Part shown: positions 11,890 through 23,829 of the stretch, one piece after another
Numbering within the stretch: position 1 is the stretch's first letter
Layout of the letters: each line of letters starts with the position of its first letter
Source: Polytrichum commune
Taxonomy: Eukaryota > Streptophyta > Polytrichopsida > Polytrichales > Polytrichaceae
Direction: 5' to 3'
Assembly: GCA_950295325.1 (NCBI GenBank)
Contig: OX485806.1
Coordinates: forward strand, 15,934,001-15,998,000
DNA length: 64,000 bases
Translations under genes and position numbers: made by a program
Notes under the pieces: model-generated
Databases searched by the model: none
Seen by the model: only the letters and a program-made list of their open reading frames with translations
Told to the model about the DNA's origin: nothing

Positions 11890-14800
11890 CTAAGACTCAA
11901 TTACCTCACACAATGTAAGGGGTCTATCTCTCACGCTCTTTGTATACTCCATGATATTCTTCAACATGTAGAACCCGCAAGCCCAGCCAGAATTTTGTTG
12001 TGGCACAATTCCTTGTACCCACTGCTGGGACGAGCTAACATCATTCCACATATCAGCATCGATATCATTGCCACTCCACGCAGCCCACAACTTTCCGAGT
12101 CTTGTTTCAATTCTGGGGTCGGAATGGAGACTTGACCCTACCAAGGAATCGAGATGGAAGAACCCGTGTCCCCCTACTATGTAAACGGTCCAATGTTTCC
12201 CGCATGTATAAGGAACTATTAAAGTGTTTATGTTCTGCGTTGGAAGGGCTCCATGCACGTCATGTATGAAGGCTACATATACCTCTAAGGTGTCTTTTTC
12301 TTGGTCCTAAAGATGCGCTAGGAGCAGGTTTAGAAGATAAGGACTGCAAACGTGACACTTTAAACTCTCAAGTTGGGGATTCAGCCACGCCCTAATCCAT
12401 TCCATCATGTAGTTACTCAACTCCCCATGATTTTGAACCAAAGGCTTCATATCCCCTTTCCACTATAGACTCAAATTCTCACCACAATACAGAAACTCAA
12501 AACTTGCAACTTTCTTCCCACCTGCTTCAGCAATGATGGTGTTCACAAGTTCCTCAAGTCTGCAGAACACAACCTCATGTATTAGTCTCGTAGCCAGCAA
12601 CATCAAAGGACGGTATGAATATTATGTTTTGCATCATTAACACTACATAAAAGTTACCTTCCATCCGATTTTTGTGTTGTACTGCCCAGTACGTCGTCCA
12701 AAGTTTTGTCCTCCTTAGGCTGGACAGGACGGGAGCTGACCTTCACTGGCTCAACATGTTCCTCCACCTCTGATACTACCGGGCACGCAGTGCGAGTTGA
12801 AGTGGATGCATCCTTTGTCGCCGTCGAAACTTCACCCATGTTCTGGACCGAAGTGGATGCATCATTTGTCGCCATCGGAACTTCACACATGTTCTGGACC
12901 TCTTTGTAGGCGTCATTGAAAAGTGCGCCTATTTCGTCCGCTGCAGCACCAGCGTCCTGTGAGCATCGGGATGAGTCCAATGGTTTGTTGTGGGTGCAAC
13001 CAGTAGGGGTAGTGTCGTCGAGGTTCAACCTCCGTGCTGGAGAAACCATTGTCCTGCCATCCGGAGGCCCTATTGCAAGCGTGTGAGACGGCGTCCTGTA
13101 AAACCACGGTCTTGTGTTGACCATTTAGCAAAAGGCATAGGTGGAAGGCGCTTAATTGAACTCATAGGTTGATAAGGGTGTGGTATGAAACACGAACCTT
13201 AATGGCGTGTTCTGCATCTCAGAACTAAGTTGTGTTAGGGTTATGTCCTACGTGCTGATGCGGTCGACGCCATCGAAATCCATGTGCATAGGTATTGAGT
13301 CCAAACTCTCCAAACTCATGGCCTTATGTACTTCACCCCCGAACCCCAGTGTTGATCGAGATGATTTTTCCATAGGCATCGTCACCTCTTCGAACAACAA
13401 CGCCCTCGTGCAATGTAGGTCAGGGGCAATGTCATCTGTTGTTTCCTCCACTCCTAGTCCACAATTGAACAACCGCAATTGGGTGGACCTTACATATTGC
13501 AAGCTTTGTACTATATCCTTCACCCGCATCTGCACGCAGGTGCTCTTCTTGTGCAGGTCACCCAATGTCAATGTTCCTATGTCAACGTCCTCGCGGAAGA
13601 CCATTGATGAACACAAGACCTGCGCCACATATCCTTCACTTACTTTGGCCATCGTATGTTGTTATACCAATACTGTTCTGCACTATATAATACTATATTG
13701 TTTTACAATCAATATTCAAAATGTACTGTTAGACATATCATGTTCCTATTAACTCCCAATCGTCATAGTGAAGAACATGCTAAACCCCGAGGGTGATTGT
13801 CAGATGAACAGGACTCAGTACATACCTCGCTACACTTCGCTTGGCGTTGCTCTCCGACGTCGACATTGAACCACATGTCAGCAAGCTCACTTTCACGGTG
13901 CATGTGGACCATGTCTGCAATGGCTCGTTGCGCGATCCTACCGATGAAGGACTCCATTTTCTTAACCACAGCCATGCGCCCTGATGGTTCGTGTCCAAGC
14001 AGAGCTGCAACGTTTGTGAACAGGACATCAATGTGTTCTGCGGCACTCTCGATGCTGGGGAAAGTACACCAACCTGTTGTAGGGATGTTCTGGGCAATTG
14101 TCGTCAAGGCGACTGAGTGGACTATGTCTCGAGCAAGCTCCAATATGTATTCCTCGTGGAGACCTATAGTTGGGTGTGAGATTGGACGACTGAAGCCTGT
14201 ATGATTTCTGACCAAGTACAAAAATGCTCTCAAAACATGCGGGCACTCACGCTCAAGCGACAGAGGCTCGGTCTTCGTGTTCGACAGCAGAACATCTGAC
14301 ATCTCCAGCCACTCCTGTTCTGTGTGGTCCCATGGGCCAGCCTTGAAATTTTTTAGAGGCCATTTTCTGAATATCTGGTACAACGGTGACCATTTCCACT
14401 TGGACTCCTCCTCCTTCTCTTTCACGGCGCTGTCAAATTTTCGTAACGCGTCTTCGACGTGATTTCTTCTAAAATTCTCAAAGTTGACCTTGGCGGCAGC
14501 AACCTTCTCATCGTACTCCCTTTGTTCGACGCGATAATGAAGATAGTCTTTCAGGCACCTGAGCTCTTCATACACGTTCACATCAGAATTGCTCTTAAAA
14601 ACCCTGACCTGCGCCTTTATTTTATCCAAAAATTCGCTATGTTCTCCAAGGTTCTTCTGCAATGTATACACCGGCAGAACATAAAAAAACGACTCATTAT
14701 AAGAACATAATATTGTACAGCCAATCTGATCTGGTAGAACATGAGATGATAGAGCACATTCAAAACTGAAGAACATGGAGTGAAACACAATACCATATTT

Positions 14801-17003
14801 TTGCCATGCAGGTACCATTGCCCGAATGCAGCCCCAACGCGATAGCCAATAGAGCCATCTTCCAATTGTTTCTGGAGGTATTGCATGCAGCCATCCGGGT
14901 CATCTAAGAGACTTTTTGGCACCCAATAATCGTCAGTCTCGTTGATAAGCACATAGAGACCATCGACTGGCACTAGTTCTGGAGGCCGTGTAATCTCTTT
15001 AGGCGCATGGAAAAGAACTGTGGCCTCCTTGTACGCGTGTTGTTTGCACTCCTCCCGCGACATGGGGATAGGTTGGACAGGTTCAGTCGAGGGCTGGGCA
15101 ACAACAAGGGGAATAGCATCTTCCTGCGGAGGCTCGGGTTGCATAACAATGTCCGTCACAGGTACTGTTTGCGGAACAATGTCTATGTCTATGGCAGGAT
15201 TCAATAGTACACCATCGTGCGAAGTCGTAGCTCGAATAAGTTCAGTCTGCTGAACTTGTGGGTGGATATGTTCCACACGCGACGGCGAAGGCTGTGCACG
15301 ATGTCCATGCTCGTGCGTCACAACACGGAAGTACCCATGGCCATTGTTCTGCGAATTTGGAGTCGCCTCCTTTGATGTGGAGTCGGACTCGCTTGGCGAC
15401 GTGCCTAAATTCAGGTCCTCTTCGCTAGAGGATATACAAATCCTGCGAGATGTCTTCTAATTTTTCTTCGGTCGTCCCTTACTGGCAGAGGGTGACTTGG
15501 GTACTCTGGGCGGTCCCTTCACTGCAAGGTTTTGCGCCTTGCGGGGTGGTGATGAGGGAGCGGCGTCCACACCAACGCTGCGAGTTCTACAGCCAATGAT
15601 AGGAACGGGCGTCCTCGTTGTTAGCTTGCGTTTTCTGGATGGAACACCATGTCCTGCATCGGCAGCCACCAATGATGTACTGCCCACTGGATTGGACTCT
15701 AATTCCAGAGGCGGAGGAAACTGCGATGGGGATTGGGAGTGCGACCCATGTGGCGAGGAAACCTTGTTGAATTTTTGTGCAATCCTATGCTTTTCTTCAT
15801 GATTGCTTGGCTCCCAGGTTGGATATATCTTAAGTGGCTTCTCTCCCGTGTAGCTCTTACATAGGTTAAACATCCTATGGTAAGAGACAGTGTTCTTATC
15901 CTTGTATGACTCATTGCAATAAATACAATTGAACCTGTACCTGTTATTGGCCATTTGAACTTTGTCCCTCGCCTGCCAATATGCCTCTACCACAAGCTCC
16001 TCATACTCATCCTCTACGTACATACATGCACAGGTCTTCCTATTTTGTTTCATGGTACAACGGAAAACCCTAGATGTTCCATCTGGACCAGCAAACACCT
16101 GCAAAACAATACCTGTTCAATATGCAGAACTGATGGGAGGGAAGAAAGTTCTAATAGAACTACAGGACATGTTAAATTCCTAAAACAGATGAGAGGGAAG
16201 AAAGTTTTGATAGAAAAAACAGGACATGCTAATTTCCTAAAACTGATGGAAGGGAAGAAAGTTCTCATAGAAAAAACAGGACATGTTAATTTCCTAAAAC
16301 TGATGGGAGGGAAGAAAGTTGTCATAGAAAAAACAGGACATGTTCATTTCCTAAAACTGATGGGAGGGAAGAAAGTTCTGATAGAATTACAGGACATGTT
16401 AAATTCCTAAAACTGATGAGAGAGAAGAAAATTTTGATAGAAAAAACAAGACATGCTAATTTCCTAAAACTGATGGAAGGGAAGAAAGTTCTGATAGAAC
16501 TACATGACATGTTAAATTCCTAAAACTGATGAGAGGGAAGAAAATTTTGATAGAAAAAACAGGACATGTTATTTTCCTAAAACTGATGGGAGGGAAAAAA
16601 ATTCTCATACAAAAAACAGGACATGTTAATTTCCTAAAACTGATGAGAGGGAAGAAAATGCAGTGAGCAAAACAGGACCTGTTTAATACCAAAAACTGAT
16701 GCTTACCCCTTGAAAGTTCTAAGAAAATTTAACATATTGTTATGTAGCAAATATGTAACCAACAATACAGGAAAATGGTAAGGAAAAACAACACAACAAG
16801 TTCTGTGAATGAATGCTTACCCCTTCTTGCCAACCTTGTTTACCATGTATGCTCAAGTGGACGAATTTGTGCCTCCCCAAGGACCTTATCAGGGCTTCAT
16901 CTTCGAGGACATGCCAACCCACAGCAAGCGCCTATGGAAGAAGTTTCGCCCCGTTCTTGTTCCTAGTCACTTTGGATGCTCCTGTTCCTTCAGTTGTCGC
17001 CAT
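11890..17003 (-). pseudogene. MULE-borne Ulp1-like (C48) cysteine protease with N-terminal C2HC finger, five in-frame TAG codons
   Basis: Six exons fit in phase: 17003-16821, 16098-14794, 14656-13826, 13619-13198, 13095-12658 and 12559-11890, giving 1283 codons including the terminal TAG. The N-terminal region has a C2HC finger (C-x2-C-x12-H-x5-C, starting CIYCNESYKD). A Ser/Pro-rich, basic, probably disordered section follows, then a large helical region (exon 3). The C-terminal Ulp1 domain shows His in CGKHWTVYI (about residue 1182), Asp in FFHLDSL (about 1197), and Gln and Cys in VPQQNSGWACG (about 1248 and 1254), the C48 catalytic set. Internal stops, all TAG, are at 16932-16934, 15457-15459, 13248-13250, 12463-12465 and 12307-12309. 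No TAA, TGA or frameshift was found in the model. Ulp1 proteases cut SUMO or related conjugates; the role of these MULE proteins in transposition is not established. Confidence 0.85.
16110..16670 (-). repeat. 57-bp tandem repeat filling intron 1 of the protease gene
   Basis: About ten units with blocks 'actgatgggagggaagaaag', 'ttctgatagaa', 'aaaacaggacatgttaa' and 'tttcctaaa'. Central spacing is 57 bp. The array sits between the donor at 16820 and the acceptor at 16099, so the open frames through it are by-products of a period divisible by three. Confidence 0.85.
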
Positions 17004-17960
17004 TAATGCGTTCGGGTATGATGATTTCAATTATGCACAAAAACACTCAAAACTACACTTGAAAATGAGCAAACCCTAAACCTCACACGCTTTCATAATT
17101 TGCTGGCATTAAATGTGCGATAAGGGAATGAAGAGTCTGCAAATAAGCAAAACTGCAAACCCTAATAAAATTGTGCAGAATGTCGCTAATGAACTTGCTA
17201 ATGTCGCTAATGAACGGCCGTGGACATAAACTGCCGCAATAATAACTGCTGCTACAACAACAACCAGAAGCAGTTATTGGACACCAATCGATTAGCACTC
17301 AAAACCCTTGGAATGCCGCAAAAACCTTTCGAGTATAACCCGCAACCGCTTCGAATGTCACTAAAAACGCTTAGATTCTAACTAAGTCGACTCATCGAAA
17401 TCATGTCCACACTCGCCGAACACACACCAGCTCATAAATTTCGCACGTTCCTACTCAAAAGAAAATCAAGCAGTTCACAAATGAAACCCTCGCAGCCCTT
17501 CACAAGCTCTTTAGAAAATGGTTAAACCTGCTGGTCTTCAACCCAATGACGTCCAAATGATACCTAATAACCCTAAACAATCACTTTCAGTGAAATCACT
17601 ACGTCATGATTGATGCAGCTATCATTAAAGAGCATGGGCGTACGACATCCCTTGAGCAGGACAGCAGTCGCGTCGAACTGCTCTGTACAGGACTGCAGTC
17701 GCGAGGAACTGGTATCTACAGGAAGGCAGTCACGTGAAACTGCTGTGTAGAACAGAACAGTAGTGCAGCAGTGCATCAATGGCGTGGAGGTGATATGCAC
17801 AGCACAGTAGTAGCGTGGAACGTTAAATAGGGAAAATGTTCAATTTGAAGAGGTTGTCAATGTCTCCCTTGTTCTATGTTGGAGATGAGATCGTGTTCGA
17901 CAATGAAGCATTGTCCATCTCCCACTGTAATAAAATGCATATCGTCTACGTTGGAGATGA
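17004..17960. other. Upstream region of the MULE protease gene
   Basis: There is no credible gene here. The stretch 17640-17830 repeats short blocks such as 'caggactgcagtcgcg' and 'ggaactg', which grade into the subterminal minisatellite. The promoter of the minus-strand protease gene should lie just right of 17003, but I cannot point to a defined TATA box. Confidence 0.4.
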
Positions 17961-18029
17961 CTTCATGATCCACAACCAATAAGAATGCATGTTCCACAAA
18001 AAACCATAGCCCATGTTCCTAAACCAAAA

Positions 18030-19135
18030 AGAGTGCATGTTCCCCAAAAACCAGTGTCCATGCTCCACAATGAACCAGTGTCCATGTTCTTAAACCCTAA
18101 ACCAGTGTCCATGTTCCTAAACCCTAAACCAGTGTCCATATTCCTAAACCCTAAACCAGTGTCCATGTTTCACAATCAAGCAGTGTCCATGTTCCACAAT
18201 CAAACAGTATCCATGTTCCACAATCAACCAGTGTCCATGTTCCACAATCAAACAGTGTCCATGTTCCACAATCAACCAGTGTCCATGTTCCACAATCAAC
18301 CAGTGTCCATGTTCCACAATAAACCAGTGTCCATGTTCCTCAATAAACCAGTGTCCATGTTCCATAACCAATAACATTCATGTTCTACAATCCTATGTTG
18401 TGCTAAATAATGTCTCTATGTTGTGCTAATTAATGTCCCTATGTTGTGCTATTTTATGTCTATATGTTGTGCTATTTTATGTCCATATGTTGTGCTATTT
18501 TATGTCCATATGTTGTGCTATTTTATGTCCCTATGTTGTGTTATGTTATGTCCCTCAATAAATTAGTGTCTATGTTTCACAATAAACCAGTGTCCATGTT
18601 CCTCAATAAACCAGTGTTCATGTTCCACAATCAAGCAGTGTCCATGTTCCTCAATAAACCAGTGTCCATGTTCCACAATCAACCAGTGTCCATATTCCAC
18701 AATCAAGCAGTGTCCATGTTCCTCAATAAACCAGTGTCCATGTTCCACAATCAAACAGTGTCCATGTTCCACAATCAACCAGTGTCCATGTTCCACAATC
18801 AACCAGTGTCCATGTTCCACAATCAACCAGTGTCCATGTTCCTCAATAAACCAGTGTCCATGTTCCATAACCAAGAACATCCATGTTCCACAATCCTATG
18901 TTGTGCTAAATAATGTCCCTATGTTATGCTAAATAATGTCCCTATGTTGTGCTAAATAATGTCCCTATGTTGTGCTAAATAATGTCTCTATGTTGTGCTA
19001 ATTAATGTCCCTATGTTGTGTTATTTTATGTCCCTATGTTGTGCTATTTTATGTCCCTATGTTGTGCTATTTTATGTCCATATGTTGTGCTATTTAATGT
19101 CCCCATGTTGTGCTAATTAATGTTCCTATGTTCTC
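18030..19135 (+). repeat. Right subterminal minisatellite with alternating A-B-A-B arrays
   Basis: The A unit is 24 bp ('ccagtgtccatgttccacaa' plus 'tcaa'), at about 18036-18372 and 18560-18890. The B unit is about 23 bp ('tatgttgtgctaaataatgt' plus 'ccc'), at about 18395-18555 and 18895-19135. The A-to-B junction is the same in both blocks ('cacaatcctatgttgtgc'), so a segment of about 515 bp was itself duplicated. The 24-bp period gives an octapeptide repeat in one frame (PVSMFHNQ), which I regard as non-coding. Confidence 0.9.
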
Positions 19136-19149
19136 CCTAGCTAAGTTCA

Positions 19150-19320
19150 ATTCAATGTGTACTGTATACGATGTCATGTATACGATGTCCTGTGTGGGAT
19201 GCACTGTATACGCAGTCCTGTATACGGGGTCATGTATCCGCTGTATTGTATACGTTGTACTGTATATGTCGTACTGTATCCGACGTCCTGTATACGCTGT
19301 ACTGTATACGCCGTAGAACT
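19150..19320 (+). repeat. Short-period 'tgtatacg' repeat next to the right end
   Basis: About ten degenerate units of roughly 15 bp based on 'ctgtatacgctgta'. It lies between the A-B minisatellite and the right terminal repeat. The palindromic core GTATAC recurs in most units. Confidence 0.75.
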
Positions 19321-19406
19321 CCTAAACGCGTTGTCATCCATACGCGTCCGCGAATGACCGGCACGACCGGTCACCCCGTCGCCGGGCTGCCCTGCACATT
19401 TTCAAC

Positions 19407-19458
19407 AGGTGCCCCCTATAAGTTCGTGGGGGGGTACTTAACGTCCTCCCAACTAGCA
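19407..19458 (-). repeat. Right terminal inverted repeat and right target-site duplication of the MULE
   Basis: The terminal repeat occupies 19407-19450 and, read inward from the right, begins GGGAGGACGTTAAGTACCCC. The direct repeat AACTAGCA follows at 19451-19458, identical to 6420-6427. Confidence 0.93.
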
Positions 19459-22400
19459 TGCCTCAAGTCTTAATAAGGGTAGTCATGACCACTTATGGTC
19501 CCACCCACCCATATAAAGGGACTTCATAAAAAGCCTTTGTGGCACTCTCTTCTTCTTTTTGTCTACTATCTTGAGGCTCTTGGTGGTTGTGGCTCTCAAC
19601 TTGTAAAATATGTGTAACTCTTGGATTATGTGAGAGTTGTTTGTGGCTATTCGATTATGATTTGAGGAATTTTGAGTTTGTGTACTTAGTAGTTGTAGTT
19701 CTTCATTTGCATTCTTGGAGCTTTTGTAATTATTTTTAGTAACTTTGGTGATCTCTCTTAATCAATTAACTTAGAACCATTATTGAATCTATCAAAGTCT
19801 CCTCATTTTTATTCATCATGGAATCTCTCTTTCAGACCTAACTCTTAGTTTCTTCACTTTGAAGCATTATTGGATTTCTCTTAATCTCCTCACTTTGGAG
19901 CATTATTGGATCTCTCCTAGTTCTTTAATTTTGAGTCAATATTGAATTTATCTTAATCTTTCATATATATATATAATATATAATATCTCTTTGATCTTAG
20001 AGCTCTTTTAATCCAAAAAAAAATACAATACAATACAACACGTAAACTAACTATTGATAAATTCACCAAATGTGAATTATATTTTTCATCAACATGATAA
20101 TGTTGATGGATATTTTTGGTTCTTTATTTTCTTCTAATGTATTACAAGTACATTGAATACAAGTGAGTACATGTACACATACACGAATACATACTACATG
20201 TATTCAATACTTGATAACTATGACACGCATAAAGATAAAACCAATAACTAAATAGTGGACAAACTAAATGATCATTCATATGCGTTAATTATTCAAGAGA
20301 ACAAGTAATGAGCACATCTTAAGCCAACAAAACAAAAACAAAAAAAACAACATACAAAAATAAAAACAATTAAAACAAAAACAATTTCATCTACCAAAGC
20401 AAAATAAACAAACATCCTAAGCTTTAGGGGAAAAAAAGAAAAAAGAAGAAGAAGAAAAAGACTTTTGAACAAATCTAAACTAAGATGCTAACCATGAAAA
20501 AAAATTTACATGCTAAGAAAAGAAAAAATGAACACAACCAAAGGCTTGCAAACTAAACTAACATCCGAAACAAAACAAATTAACAACATCAAAGCAAAGC
20601 ATACAAGGGCGAGGGAAGCAAAAGACATCGACATAAATTAAGCCTCGTATTAATAATAATTCTATTGTTAATACTAAGCCTAATGCTAATACTATGTGTA
20701 ATACTAACAATAATCATGCTACTAAAATTAAGACTAAAAGTAACCCTAATGTGAATTAACATGGTTCATGCAAACAATGAGTACATTAGTCTTTTTAAGA
20801 ATCAAATACTTAATATACATGAGGTTATTTGTTGACAATTCCTAGCAAGTATCAACTAGTTGTGGTAGGAAGGAAGGAAACATGAGTGATAGGTAGGAGG
20901 GAGCAAAAGGGGGGGGGGGGTTGAAGCAAAATGTTGTTTCCATGAAAGACAAGGTCATTACGCCAAAACCCAAGGTCACTAACCAAAACATGGCGAAACT
21001 AGCACCTAGATAGCAAAGCCAACAACTAGATCACATCAACCAACATCTAGATCTAAAGACTCAAGGTTGTAGAGTTGAAGGCCATGCACAAACAAGAAGC
21101 CAAAACCCCTTAGGCCGGATGAGAACCTCAAAATTTGAAGCATGCACAATTTCAAAGATGGTGGGGAGGAGAGAGTGCCTTCTTTATATTAGAAAATAAA
21201 AAGATATTAAGACTAAAGTCGTGGATTCAAGACTTACGAGCTCCATAGATCTCAACTGGGTCTAGTCATCTAAAGTCAACCCTACATCCGGGATTTGGAC
21301 ACATTCAAATGATATCATGATGAGTCGGTCATAGAAACTAACCCATATAAGACCCATCTATCTCATTCCAAAATCGGTTAATCACCATAGGCCGATTCCA
21401 ATCTCTCTCTCTCTCTCTCTCTCTCGCGGATTGTTAAATTAATTACACATTGATTAAAATGACCGCAATCAACATGTAAGGTGTAACTAGGCTATGACTT
21501 ATCATCCAAGTTGGTCAAATCTATTCATTATGATATAGAGCTTATACCTTACTCCTCTTCATATATACGACAAAATAATTAAATTTTGACAGATCATGTG
21601 ATTGCGCAATGTGCCTCATAATTGTTTTAACAAACTACTTGGTCAATTCAACAATTCCCTATACATACGTTCAAAAGGTGAAAGGGCGTATGGTAACCTC
21701 GAGGGGAGCGCATGGAGAACACCAAGGGAACTTCTAGAGAGCACGTGGAGAGCCTTCTCTCCCGTTCCCTATCCCGCCTCTCAGATGTACACCCGGCGTA
21801 CACACACCTTACAAAAGTAAGATCTATGCCCCAGGTACATGACGGGGCGGCTTCCTCGTGGCCCCCGGGCCTTCCTGGTCGTCGTCTGCCCTTATACTTT
21901 GCTTTGTCGCTGTTCGCCATTGCACAGGGAGGTGGCCACTTGTCGGCCCCGGCGGACCACGTACTCGACCTCCAGATGGCGATTTCTGGCTCGAATCTGG
22001 TGCGTCACATCCCGGGAACCCTTTCACCTAAATTTTTCGCCGTCCGAATTGATCCGGGTTTGGTGTATTTGCATGCATTTATGACACCATCGCCTTCTCG
22101 GTCCCGGTTGATGTCAATTTCGTGCAAGAAGATTCGCTTCCATCCCCTGTCTTTAGTGTCGCACGAAGATCTAGGGTATGGTGGTTTGCTTTGGCGAAGA
22201 GGACCAAGAATTTCGAGGTTTTGCTAAGTCAAAGTCCGATGATTTGTGAATGAATCATCGAAGCGAGTGCATTTGGTCCCTTTGCGAGGACGACATTCTA
22301 TTAGGTTGTGGATGACTGTTTGAGGACATTTAGATTTTTAGCTCACGTGTAGAATATTTTTTGGTAGCTCGATTGTGCCTTCCAGGCGCAATGCGCATCA

Positions 22401-22849
22401 TTTTCAAAGGCAAGAAGTGGCCAGGTTAGGGTTCACAGAACATCAGAAATTGACATGATATATTTATTCTTTTTCTTATGTGGTCTTTATGTGTGCAGCT
22501 GAGTAGGTCGGATGGCACAAGAACGTAGGCGGATCCATAAGGTTTCACGAAAAGACGGTTTGTGAAGGAAGGGATCAGTTGGACATGGCTTATGATGCGG
22601 ATAGTGCCTACAGGTTTGTAAATCATCACAAGCTTAAAAATTATTCAGGATCATCTATACTTCTGCCTGCATGTTGGACTTCGCCATTGGAATTAGTTTG
22701 TTCTGGTCAGTTTGATTCTAAGGTCGTCCAGGTACGACCATATGTAAAGTTGGAGTTTAGATCATCAATTGTAAGGAAGTAATAATTCTCAATGAATGAA
22801 TTAGCTAGGCTAAGGTAGATTAGTTTCAATGGTTACTATTTTCGACTAG
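19459..22849. other. Spacer between the MULE and the DUF2045 gene region
   Basis: There is a TATA-like 'catataaagg' near 19511, T-rich and A-rich low-complexity stretches (19960-20470), a run of 12 G at 20909-20920, and a CT microsatellite at about 21403-21424. A plus-strand frame at 21712-22227 (171 codons) lies in a GC-richer stretch but shows no domain; it may be 5' untranslated or promoter DNA of the downstream gene. I found no supported gene here. Confidence 0.45.
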
Positions 22850-23185
22850 CCCACTTTTCTAAGCGTTTGAGACTCGTGATTAAAACAATATGGTTAGCAA
22901 TTCGAATTGAGGCTGTAGCCACTTTCCTCATGATTTTTGGAGCTCATATGAATATATTATTCATTATTAAAGTGAAGATTCTCGTGCTCATCAAATGGGA
23001 ATGCAGGTTCCCCCAATTATGTTGACTAATTTGAGTCTAGAATGGTTATCACGTTCTGAGCACGCTGTCAAATCTCTTTCAAAACACATGTATTTTTGGT
23101 ATTTGTTCTTGGGGCCACACCAAACCACATACCACTTAAACATAGGTGTCTTAATAAGAAAAGTAACTGAAAAAGGGTTGTCTAC
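22850..23185 (+). repeat. Dispersed repeat copy upstream of the DUF2045 gene
   Basis: This closely resembles 56670-57020 over about 340 bp; shared blocks include 'tctagaatggttatca', 'ccacaccaaaccac' and 'aagggttgt'. Weaker partial relatives occur near 38470-38700 and 55480-55690. No terminal structure was resolved. Confidence 0.7.
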
Positions 23186-23829
23186 CTTAAGTGTTCCAGA
23201 AGAAGGAGAAGAAGCAGTAGCAGCAGCAGCTTCTATGAAGGATCAGGTAGCTAGGTATATAATTTATGCTTACTGCATAGTAGCAGGTTAATATTTCGGT
23301 TAGTTTATTAATCGTCTTTGCTTATGTGTGCCCCATAATTGACATTGTTTTTTTTTTGAACAGTTTGTCGGTATTGCAACCAGTGTGTGAATGTTCAGTC
23401 TTGTCTGGTCGATTTACAATTAAAAAAAAATCACAAATTTAACTGAGGATCATGTGTATCTCTGCCAAGAGCATCCACAGCTGTTGTCCAGGTATGATCA
23501 TATGTGGAGATAAAGTTTAGATCATCAATTAAAAAAGTAACAATTTTCAAAGGAACCTATGCCTGAATTAGCTAGGGCAAGTGTTTAAGAAGGAAGGTTT
23601 GGTAGCTTCATTTGTTTATTTTTATTTTTATTTTTAAAAATAAAATTTTAGTTGGTTCAATGCACAGTAGCAGGTTTATATTCCGGTTGCTGGAATCATC
23701 ATGTTTGCTTACATGTGCCCCATAAATATAAAAAAACAAACTTGCTGCTTGTTGGTGTTCCAACAATGTGTGAATGTTCAGTCATGTCTTGCTACCTAAT
23801 CTTTAGGTAGTGTGTTTGGCAGGCATGAA

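Larger units (their letters stand above)
6428..19450 (+). mobile_element. Mutator-like DNA transposon (MULE), 13,023 bp, with transposase and Ulp1-type protease genes
   Basis: Near-identical terminal inverted repeats (6428-6470 and 19407-19450) are flanked by the direct repeat AACTAGCA at 6420-6427 and 19451-19458. Taking one more base gives 9 bp with a single mismatch, within the usual MULE range of 8-11. Inside are a MULE transposase with SWIM finger on the plus strand and a multi-exon protease gene on the minus strand, plus subterminal minisatellites at both ends. MULEs carrying Ulp1-like genes are a known plant class (Kaonashi-type). This copy is complete in structure, but both genes carry premature stops, so it probably no longer acts autonomously unless those stops are bypassed. 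Near-identity of the ends and duplications suggests a fairly recent insertion. Confidence 0.93.

Noticed and set aside
15955-16692. Several open frames on both strands
   Set aside because: They lie in the 57-bp repeat of the protease gene's first intron and follow its period.
9898-16934. A variant nuclear genetic code with UAG as sense for the whole genome
   Set aside because: No evidence in the host genes: the MTR4 and DUF2045 exons have no internal TAG. The pattern is confined to the transposon.
17985-18913. Open frames with an eight-residue repeat (PVSMFHNQ) on both strands
   Set aside because: They come from the 24-bp minisatellite in the MULE right end. No start context, splice pattern or composition supports a gene.
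18030-19135. CRISPR-like regular array
   Set aside because: The units are directly adjacent with no unique spacers, in a plant transposon; it is a minisatellite.
5951-19560. LTR retrotransposon split by the MULE insertion
   Set aside because: The right flank has a TATA-like promoter look, but no matching terminal repeat or primer-binding site was found on either side.
21712-22227. 171-codon plus-strand frame
   Set aside because: The GC-rich context makes long frames likely and there is no domain or good splice link to the DUF2045 exons.
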